A stretch of 60,000 nucleotides of DNA from Owenia fusiformis (taxonomy: Eukaryota > Annelida > Polychaeta > Sabellida > Oweniidae): NCBI GenBank assembly GCA_903813345.2, contig CAIIXF020000007.1, positions 3,665,730 through 3,725,729 of the forward strand. Reading direction: 5' to 3'. The notes beneath the pieces were generated by a model. The model saw only the letters and a program-made list of their open reading frames with translations, searched no databases and had not been told where the DNA came from. Shown piece by piece: positions 33,501 through 45,500 of the stretch. The stretch's first letter is position 1; each line of letters begins with the position of its first letter. The position numbers and the translations under genes are program-made.

Positions 33501-36500
33501 ACCCTGAAACATTTAAATAATTGCACTGAAACACTCAAACGATTGCTCTTACCTCATCTTTTTTACTCTCACTTTTGAGGAAATGTTCAGCTACATGCTG
33601 TGGGAGAATGTTACAGACCAGTCTCATGTTATAGGCCCTCAGGCTCTCCATCTCCTCTTTCTCATCAGTTGCCTGGAAACATAGGGGTACTATGGTAGTG
33701 TATGATTGCTATGATTTTTTATTGTTGCCATAGCAACAATGATTGCATGTTGTAAATTATTTGTAAATGTAACTAAGTACATGTAATTTCCTGCAATTAC
33801 ACAACACATCTTGTGTGGTAAGCTATTTTTGCACTTTATTATAGAAGGCGATGATAACTATGATTATTATATTTTTATACATTGTAATACATTATTGTAC
33901 ATTATTATACATTGTAATTATGCCAAGTTTAATAACATATTGTTATTGTTGCAAAACAGTTGTTTAAGTGCATGGTTACTGTGTGACACATACTACATAT
34001 GCATCCTTGAAACTATTGTAATAAACTAATAAAGAATCTAAATTACAATAAAAATATTATTAGACAATTATAAAACCTTCATCTCAGTTCCAAGTCTCTA
34101 TGGCGACTCAAACATAAAAAAGTTGAAATTTTTATTCGCTCAGAAAAATCTTATTCTCCTGGGAAAAATGTACTAAGATCATTTCATGATTGATTTTCAA
34201 CATGAATTTCATTCCACGGGTAATATAATATATTTATTCCATAATCCTACTGTTTTCTCAGGGAATTATGAAGGAATAAAAATCACATTGAATTGTATTA
34301 CATGAAAAAATTGTATTGTCCCCGGGAAAAAAAATACAGACACTCGGTGGCTGCACTCCCTCGATCAAAATCATATTACCCTTCGGTCAGTATCATATTG
34401 TCCCTCTGAATAAACCCATATTCAATCCCTCCCAGTAAATAACCTATATATATTTCATCGTACCTGTAATTTCCAGAGGAAATCCAACCTTGCTGTAGAT
34501 TCAACTTGCTGTGCATGTATAAAGAGGACTAGCGTATATACCATTAATACAACCAGTGTGGCCCATTTCAGCTCTATTGTACTGCTGGGGTCATGGAGAC
34601 TTTTCCTACAGGACAAAATAAAATATACATTTACTCCAACAAAGTAGTTTAACATTTAAACAGTGACATATTTTTGTTTTGTCACTGGGGAGTATCGTGA
34701 TGCAACAACACCGTGTTGTTGCATCAAGATGGCCAGACTTCCGGTGATAGATTTTCGTACGATATTTTGTTTCCCCAATTAAACCCATTTCTAGGACGAG
34801 TTGCTCAATAACCATACACGTGCAGTTAGCGCACGATCTATATTTAAAGAAACTGTCATTAGTATACATGTACCATCACCAAGAAGCAATAAGTTCACGG
34901 TTTTAGTTCCTCACTATTGATGCAACAACACCAACCCGAAGATGCAACAACACTCCTCTAGATTTGAGCAATGATGCAGCAACACCAATTAATAGTATAA
35001 TTTCAGAAGACCATAAATCTCGAGACTACTATTGCAATACCGTTACCAATTAGCCTACCCATATTTGCGTTCTTCTCAAGGCATTCAATATTTTCAAACA
35101 TTTATACTTTTACATATTATAATGTACTGGACGTTATTCTATAACATAGTTCAATCGCCTTTAACATGACAAGCTTTAGTAACCCAATCTATTTTCATAA
35201 ACCGCTGTTCCATAGCTTGATGACCCTGACTCCAGTTAGTATCATTCAAAATGGTGGACAAACATCTTTCGTTCTCGGTAAACATGATGAGCTATTGGAT
35301 ATTATCATGATATTACCTGTCATCCATCTGTGGAACAGTGATAAACTAGTAGATGTACGTTACCACTGTTTATCAAATTATAACTAAAACAGTTTAACTG
35401 TGACATTCGTGAGCTTATGTTGATGGGATGATTGCTTCATCTAAGATATAATATGACATGATTCTTTATTTCCTACAATTTGGAGAGCCAACGTGTAAAA
35501 ACGTCTAATTGACTTTATTAGAGAGGCCGTTTAGTTACACGTTTAATGGAAATCTTGCACGACGCACATGTAGAATTATTGCTCTCTTTGGATTCCTTCT
35601 CTCCGACTGAGTAAAAAGGTAAACAAAAATGATAAAATTTAGGGCCCAAAAAGGTAAATTGATAGGGGTACAGTTATCCCAGATATCCCGGGCCCTCGGG
35701 AAATATCACATTGTCTCTCGAAATAAAACCAATATTGAGTCCCTCTCAGTAAATAACTTTTATATAATAGCATTGTATAACTGCAATATCATTAAACCAA
35801 CACTCATCCTATACAACTCTTGAGGACGATGTACAACTCCTGGATAGCGTAAACTCCTGAGCAGCGTATACAACTATTCAACTTGATATATGACATCATA
35901 CTTTGGGTGGGATAACAAAGGATATACAATATACAATTGTAGACCCCTCTTGAGGTCAACTGGCAAAACTGTATACCGATACTGTGAACCTTCATGAAAG
36001 TACTGTTGATCAAGACCAGATGTCGAGGACATTTTTGCCAGTTGACCGAAAAGAGAGGTTAACAATTGTTCTGTTAGTCCAAATTATATAATAATTGGAC
36101 GAATATATAATCGAATATCACGTGAACATATTTGATAAGTAAAGGTATCATATTTTAGCAAAAAATCCCCAAACCGTCGAATACTTGTAATTTTTTACAC
36201 AACTTATTTTTTCAAAATTAAAAAAATTTCAACATAAAAAAAACAATTTTTCAAAAATAGGGGTCAACAGTACCTATTAGTGGTCAACAGTTGTTGACCT
36301 CCCCAGAGGCCAACCGGCAAAATTGTATACCGAGACTGTAAACCGAAAAAATACTGTTGACAAAGACCGAAGGTCGAGGTCAACAGTAGTTTCAAGGTTT
36401 ACAGTCGAGGTATATGATTTTGACGGTTGATCGAATGGAGAGGTCTACAATTGTTTTGTTAGTCCGAGTAAACTAATAATACACATATAGACGACGATCA

Positions 36501-39500
36501 TCAATCGGCATGGCTTCATTTCACAACCTTTTCTCCGAACCACGTTAGCAATATTTTTTTAGAAAATATGGAGACAGTGCAAGAAGCTTAACTCTGTATT
36601 TGGCACATCACGGCGTACTCGTTAGTGAATTAATGTTAATTTTAAGTTTCTATTTGTATTTTTGCTATACTTGTCGCCTAGTAAAGTCATTTTCATCAAC
36701 ATTTACAAAATGTCCGTCTTCCATGTTTTTTTTGTGACGTCATGAAACTTTTTTTCAGAAGTAGCGGTCAACAGTACCTAGTAGCGGTCAACAGTACATA
36801 ATTTTGACCGCTAATCACCCAATCAGAATCGAGTATTTCAGTTGAGGTACTAACAATACATTTTGTTGCCCGCTCATCAACCAATCAGAATTGAGTATTT
36901 CAATTGAGGTACTAACAACACAAAATGACTGATATCTGTTGTCTTTCCAAAATTATATTAGTTATTTGTAAGCACTTTTTCCATACGGTAAATCAAGGGC
37001 ATTTAATTTAGAAAATGTATAATCTTTACTTTTCAGATACAATATCAATGAGATTGCCTCCCGGGGATTCTATACTTTATTTAGTTTGCCTTGTATATCC
37101 TTTTAACTTTGATATAGACAAAGAAACCAAACAAAATACGTTTCGTTCATGGACCACTGACTCACGCGTTTTATTCATGTCCCGACCTACACCTGTAAAC
37201 AGAACATAAAACAGTTTATCTTGTTGTTCAATGATACGTGTACATAATATTGGCGTTTTTGCATCAGCACATTGGTGTTGTTGCATCATCGATAAGAAAC
37301 AGAGTGGTGTTGTTGCATCAATAGTGAGGAATTAAAACCACGAATTTATCGCTTCTTGATGATGCTACATGTATACCAATGACAGTTTTTTAAAATATAG
37401 ATAATGTGCTAACTGCATGTGTATGATTATTGAGCAACTCGTCCTAGAAATGGGTGTAAATTGGGAAAACAAAACATCGTACGAAAATCTATCACCGGAA
37501 GTCTGGCCATCTTGATGCAACAACACGGTGTTGTTGCATCACGATACCCCCCAGTGGTTATGTCATTAACTCCTTTTAATTATTACCTGTGCCCAGATAT
37601 CATTTTCTCCCAAGAAATTCAAATTTTTTCGCAAAAGGTGACATTACCAATGCAAGCATGGTAGCAAGTTGTTAGCAACACAGTAACGAGCAAAAGAGGA
37701 ATGACACATTGACATTAAGTGAGTATCCAAAAACTCCAAGTTAATTCACAAGATAATCACAATCTTACTTTAATCTCAAAACTGAAAGCAAGATTTGTTT
37801 TGGCACGCACCAGCCAGTTCACCCATCAGCACAGATGATTATTAAAATGTAGCACTTTGAAAAAGTGTGATAAAATATATGAATAAGAAAAATACAACTT
37901 ACTCAACATGTGCCCGTAGGATGAGATCCCTGTTATCAAAGAGGTTGACGTGTGTGACGAGGACAAAGATGAGATAGATGCCTGATATGATAGCGAGGAG
38001 CACAAGCTTCAAGACACTGCTGGCCTGCAGGTACACTGCACTTGTAACCATGGTCAACAGTACACAGAATGTAAAGTACTGAAATATGATGTCAAATTCT
38101 GAATAATGAAGGTACTGAAATAAGTGCTGAGGTACTGTAATAGCCCTATAATATGAGACTAAGTACTGAAATACAAGGTTAAATCCTGAAATACCACATA
38201 AAGTGACAGTGTGCTCCAATAAAATAGACTGCCTAATATTCATTATATACAAAATCATGTAGGGATTATAAAAATTATGTAAGATTATTACAATTATAAA
38301 ATAATGACAGAAAATTTGGCAGCTAGTTCCTTAGAAAGCTCTGAAATATGAAGTGGGACAAAGCTGAGGACACTTTAGTCTTGCTTCAAGACCCTGGACC
38401 CCCCCCCCCCTCTTATCTACTTCAGCAACTGTGGTTGAAGTAGAGGGGGGGGGGTTCTTGAAGCAAGGCTAAAGACACTGTTAACTGTACACAATAGAAG
38501 TTATATGATATATTCCTCGATGTAGGACACATACATGTACATAACAAGTAATTTCTCTTAGATAGTGTTTCAAAGCATTTCACATTTCACTCGAGTAATC
38601 TGTTTCAAGAATATAATCTTACATGGAGTCTATGCCCTCTACTAACCAATGTGTGTATATTTTAGAGAATGGTACAAAATTAGAGAAAATACAAATATTA
38701 CTTAACAAGACACAAAGTAATAAATATCGCACTTTGAAATGTAAATGTAAAATGGCCACCATATAATTTACTCAGCATACCCAAAACTTAATAAGATCTT
38801 ACCAAGTGTGATAAAAACACAAAACGAATATTAAAGAAAGAATACTTTAAGTCTAAAAAATACACAAAGAAGTCATACCTCTGGAAAATGTGAAGTTGGT
38901 GTGAGATTGCAGAGATTGGTCTCGTCTCCATACACCAGTCCCTTCCAGTATAAATGGGTGATATTCACCTCAAGAGGGGTGATTTTAAACTCTTCGGCAA
39001 GGCAAGTCCTTATGTCAGTGGTATCTAAGGAAAACTGAAACAAATCATGATACACAATGAGAAATTTGGACTCTACTGGAAAAATGGAAACCAAACAGTT
39101 AATGACATATTTTACCAATAATTGATATAAGTTGACCGTAAAAATGTTGAGTCATTCTGAACAATACTTCTTCATTGCGTTATTGGTCCCAAAAGTGTAA
39201 CAATTGCTACAGATGCCAAATACCAGTCACAAAAAATAAAGCATATAACAATATGTCATGATTACCATGGTGACATTAAAATCAATTTAGCCACTCACCA
39301 TTGAGCAAAATGAAGCAGCATATATAACTATAACAGCGAAGGCAGCAACTAGTTGACTCACAGGTCGACTTATGGCAATCTTCGTAGAAATACTTCGTAA
39401 ACTTTTTGGGGTACACTGCAAGAGTAAAAATCATGGAATATATATATACTGTATATTTTTCAATCATAAAACCATAAACACTTATGTAGTGGCTTAATTC

Positions 39501-42500
39501 GCTTATAGCATTAAAAGCCACTTGAAAATAAGATTGAATTATTTTTGAAATTATATTTTCAAAATTAAATTTTAGATAATAGAAATCTTTAAAAAAACAG
39601 TAATCAATATCATATTTAGATATTTTTCAAAATATTATAGAGAGAATTCATTTAAAACCAGAGTACGACTGAATTTTGCGAGGAGGGTTCAAGAAATTCT
39701 GGACAATTCCATTATTTCTGGAAAATCTTTTGATTTGCCAGAATGTATTTTAAATAATATTTCAACAAAACATGGTTGTCTTCCAAACAAACGAACAAAC
39801 AAACAAATAGAGTAAACAAACATATAAGATAAGTAAACAAACACAAACAAACAGATAGACAGACTGACAAATGAGACTCACATTAATAGATTTTAGATTA
39901 TCCTTTATAGTTTTATACATTCTAAGCACACACATCAAGCGGATTTTTCTATAAACATATTGAACAACCTGGTACAATAGTAGTGATAAAGTAAAAGGAA
40001 GATAATTTATGTATTTATAAATCAATCATGATTTTCATAAATCATTTGTTACTCAAGTATGAAGTGGAAAACAGAAAATTGAAAGTTGATAGACATATCC
40101 TGCAAGGGGAATCCCACAGTTTACATATTTTAGAATGTTTTTCAAGGTATGTTCTTTGGCCACTCAAACTTGATGACGCATGTTATTTGTGCCTTTGTGC
40201 CTTTTAGCAGTAATATTCAAAATTATGCTAGGTTTGTAATTTATTATAGAATTAAGTATAGTTATGTAAATGAAAGTATATTATTGTTAATTTGTGAAAT
40301 ATTATGTAGTATATAAATAATATGTAATACTTCTTATGTGAAGTGATAAAACGAAGAATAGATGGCCACAAGATGGCTCTTGACATCTCAAATTACATAT
40401 TAAATTTAATTTCTTGATTGAGCAGGCTTCAGTAGTAAAGTAAGCAAACTTGAGGTCTATAACACTCTGAATTGTTCAGAAATGAAAATTAATCGGCAAA
40501 TTGAATTAGATTCTAAAGAGAACAAGTGTGTATAATAAAATAAGCGTGGATGGATGTAACCACTGTGACTATATCTAATGGGGCATATTCATTTATATCT
40601 GAATGTCTGATATGAAGGTATTCATTTATCTCATACTTAAATTTAAACTGCATATGGAAAATTTGTTCAACGCTATATTTAACAGTAATCAAAAACAATT
40701 ACAATTCCAAGTAAATAAAACCACAAACATTTCTAATTATTCATTCAATAAATACAAAATCTGATTATATTCTAGGCACACCAAGACATTCATATCAAAC
40801 ACACGAACTCGTCTAAAAGATAAAACTTAGCACCATGGGTACTTGGCTCACATAGGGAGGTTTCAAAAGATAAACCTCAAACAGAAGAATATATAGAAAG
40901 TGTTTTGATGTAATTTTTAAAAAAAATGTCTTGAAGGATGACAGGCAGTTTTCAGTTGATTGTTTCAGCAACTCCATTGCTTTCCATTCAATTAATTTTA
41001 CTCCCCATGTCCGAATATGGAGTGTAGTTCCAGTGTCCAAAAATAGAGTATAAATCCCCATGTCCAAATATGGAGTGTAGGTTCCCATGTTAAAATATCA
41101 AGGAGGATTGGCTCCCAGAATCGAAGTCGATATTTTCCAACAATGAAAACGCCGAGATGTCGTTATTTTCTGAAATTTTAACCGATTATAAATTCAAAAT
41201 AAACAGTTCAAAAGATTCGAACCAATATCTCGATCATTTCCTGTGAGTTTTGGAATTTTTCGTTAGGAAATAAGACCAAAATTCACGATTCAAATGTTGA
41301 AGTGAACAAAATGGCGGCTGTTGGAATTCAAATTTTGTAGCACGACATGCCCATATATGGGACAGAATATCGATGTTGCACTCTGGGAGCCAATCCTCCT
41401 TGTTAAAATATGGAGTGTAGTTCCCATGTCCAAATATGGAGTGTAGATCCCCCATGTCCAAATATGGAGTGTAGTTCCCATGTCCAAATATGGAGTGTAA
41501 TCTCTTTATATGAGCCTGGTGTGAGAGTCATTGTCCCATTTTAAATGATTAGACTTAATATCTTGAACATGGCTTGATTTCAATTTACGTCATACAGAGC
41601 ATTCCACCTCAAGTACAATCTTACAGATATTTTGAATTCTTCATCATGGGTTTCAGGATGTGCTCCTCTTGTTACCATACTCACCATATCTTATGAGTTT
41701 TTTTGATAGTATAATCACTCTTGCTGTGGAATCTTTGAAATATCCACATGCAAATTCAATGACTGAGAGACTAAATATGAATGAAAAGTAGATATGGACA
41801 GACAGACAGACGGATATGTGGGTGATTCCAATAGCTCACCATGTGAGCTAAAAATATTTGAAATAAAGAATAGCACTCTTACGAAGAACTCTTATGAAGA
41901 ACTCACATTCATTAGATATTTTCCTTGACCTAAATGTATGCACTATAGAAAAATTAAATACTTTGATTGATTGGCAGATATTATAAAATAAACACGATAC
42001 AAAAGAAACTAAATATAGGTAACCTTAATCAATGTTTTGTCATTAGCGAGCTTCACCATAAATGTAACTGTACTTTATCTTGGATCAATCAGATGACAGA
42101 GTAATCTTATATATTATCCATTTACAAAGAAGAGTGAAAACTCTATCATCAGACTATTATCAAATTTCTTTCACTGTAATTAATTTTGCCATTTTTCAAA
42201 CACGATGTCTACGTGATGATCTTTGTTATAACAGGCCACAGTGAAAAGCTGAACACCAGATTATGCACTGATCTTTTCAGATTTCATAAGACATTTTCAA
42301 GTAATAACTACTCTAATCTATTACTGCCAGCATGGGAATAATGATGTCATACCTAGAGAACAATATACTTCAAAATTTCCAAGAAAATTGTGCAAGAACC
42401 ACACACCTCAACAATGTTCTTGAGACATAATATGTCTACATGGATCTTCTCCAAACATCTCGAGGGTTGTCCCATAAGTCCTGAACTAATTGTTATGAGA

Positions 42501-45500
42501 CCAGGAGTTTTTATTAATAAAGGCCGAAATTTCATTGTTATATGTGATATTGTGAAAATGAGTATTGTGACATCACACAATAGTCTATCAAGATATCATA
42601 AGTCGATTGAAGAGATATGTTGAGGTTTGTATCAGTTGAAGGCAAGTTTTTATCTCCTCAATGGCAATTGCAAATAAACTAAAAATATCGTCTAAATTTT
42701 TGAGACGTTTGTAGGAGAAAAGAATGTGCCCCCGGTACCCTGCACCATGCAAGTTTGGAGACTTATAACTGTGTTATAATATTTTAATTTGAAATTAAAT
42801 ACACTGATCAGAAAATTCCTAAGGAAACACTGCTGAAATATCAGCCTTTATAATAAAAACTCTTAGTTTTATAACAATTAGTTCAGGGGGCACCATACAC
42901 CTTTCAGTGGTGTCTCGCTCCCTTCATCAATTTTGTATTGTTGTATGCATATATATTTAATAAATTGAAATTGAAATTGAATTGACTTATGGAACAACCC
43001 TCGTATGAATAAATCATAGCCTCAAAAAATGGTTTAAGTATAAGTAAGTAAGTCAGTATACAAGATGGACACATAGAAAGGGGCAACAAAGACTAGAGGA
43101 GTTGAAAATAACTTTCTAGATAATTGTCCCAATTTTACTTTTTGCTCTACAATGTTCCATGTCATGCATATTTTTTGAAGTTCTGACTTTATTTCATGAT
43201 AATCCTTAGATTACCAAGATATCTGGCATTAATTTTGGAAAAGTACATGTCCCCATTTTCAAAACATTTCGGCAATTTAAATTTTCAATAACTTTCATAT
43301 TTCATTAGATATCTCAATTCCTTTTCAGATAATAACTGTTTTTGAATGTAAATATTGACATGTTTTTGAGGAGACTACATGCGCTTTCAGCATTTGACAA
43401 TCTCTTTCCTGTCACTTTAATTGTTCCATAACAAATGTATGCTAAGAATGGGGGAGTTAAAATGATCAAAGTATGACAAATACATGCAAATCAATAGGTA
43501 TACACATGGAAGGAGTAGAAACCTAGATCCCTTTATTTTGCCTGTTTGAAAAATAACACATTTTCTATCTCCTTCTTCAAAAAGGGTTTTACTGAGGTAC
43601 GGCGTTAATAAGTAAAGGCAAGCTTTCTTACATAGGTTATGGGTCAGTAGAAAGATGGCAGTTTCATTTGTCACATGACGTTCTCTTTATATTTTGCCTC
43701 TCATTGTCATGCTAGATTCATATTCTAAATGTAATCTATTGAGTTAGCAAATACGAGTTGATATGACTAAGGTAATCTTGAAAAACGAGAATGTATCTAC
43801 TGGTTTAAAAGTTAATACAGACAAATCACTGACATCTTTCTCATCGACCCAGCATGCATCAGGGTACCTGTGTTATCTTATATACCATGAGCTTCATAAT
43901 GAATGAACCCCATACACATTCATGATGTTTTAGTTTATAATTTAAACTTACCCCAAAATTTTCAGCTATGACAATTAAAAATAAGATTATAAGCAGCACC
44001 GCACATATGGGAAATATTCCCGCCATAACAGCTGACCTGAAACAAGAAAAAGAGAAGAATAAGTATTAGCCTCAACACTAATGTCAAATCTGTTTTTTGT
44101 TCATTTTTTGTCATGGACACTATTTCTTCTTATTATGATTAGATTATTAATAGTTACAATACAAAGAGCAACAGTTATATAAATTGATAATAGTAATGAT
44201 ATGAAAACCAATACTTATGTTTTAATAAAAATATCCATGATACTTAGACCCATACTTATGTTAAATTGATAATAGTGATGATACTTAGACCCAGACTTAT
44301 GTTAAATTGATAATAGTGATGATACTTAGACCCAGACTTATGTTAAATTGATAATAGTGATGATACTTAGACCCATACTTATGCTAAATTGATAAAATAG
44401 TCATGATACAAAGACCCATAATTATATTAAATGGATAATAGTCATGATACTTAGACCCATACTTATGCTAAATTGATAAAAATAGTCATGATACAAAGGC
44501 CCATAATTATATTAAATTGATAATAGTCATGATACTTAGACCCATACTTATGCTAAATTGATAAAATAGTCATGATACAAAGACCCATAATTATATTAAA
44601 TGGATAATAGTCATGATATTTAGACCCATATTTATATTAAACTGATAAAAAACAGTCATGATACAAAGACCCATAATTATACTGAATTGAAAATAGTCAT
44701 GATATGAAGACCCATACTTATGCTAAATTGATAAAATAGTCATGATACAAAGACCCATAATTATATTAAATGGATAATAGTCATGATATTTAGACCCATA
44801 TTTATATTAAGCTGATAAAACAGTCATGATACAAAGACCCATAATTATACTGAATTGAAAATAGTCATGATATGAAGACCCATATTTATGTTTAATTGAT
44901 AATTGTCATGATACAAAGACCCATAATTATATTGAATTGAAGATAGTCATGATATGAAGACCCACATTTACGTTCAATTGATAAATATCATGTTACTGAA
45001 TCGAATCAGATGCAAACCAACCTCGCTTTTCAACTGTTACCTGAGATCATTAAACAATGACAGGTAAAAAAATAACATGAAAGCTCTTAATAACATTTGT
45101 TAGTTTAGAGATGAATAATTCATCCACCATGCTTTGTACTATAATCCATACCTAGGAGAGAAATTCCTTGATGGTCATGTTTTAGAATTCAAAATAGAGT
45201 GGAAAGAATGGAATCAGCAAGGAATAAAGTAAACAGACACACTGTCAACACTCTAAATTGTATAGAAATGAAAGACAATAATGCAGTTCATTCATAGTCT
45301 AGAGAGAAAAACATGAAATAAACATGGCAAGAGAGATTCATTCAAATTTTAGAGGGAAATTGATTGAAATAAGCACAAGCAGACAAGCAGACACAAGCAG
45401 GAAATCTGAAGTGTAACATGTATTCATCAATATGCACTATCCATTTGGAAAAGTATGTCTGGCTTTGAAAAAACATCAAAGGTAGACAGGGTCACGATGT

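Noticed and set aside
32423-33538. Several minus-strand ORFs of 82-174 aa with a repeated [14 protein letters not shown] motif
   Set aside because: They are translations of the 22-bp minisatellite in three frames; the array is intronic and starts at a splice donor.
38041-38258. N-terminal part of a 119-aa minus-strand ORF upstream of exon 37903-38078
   Set aside because: The exon begins at YFTFCVLL after an acceptor at 38079-38080; the upstream residues are intron and do not match cyclases.
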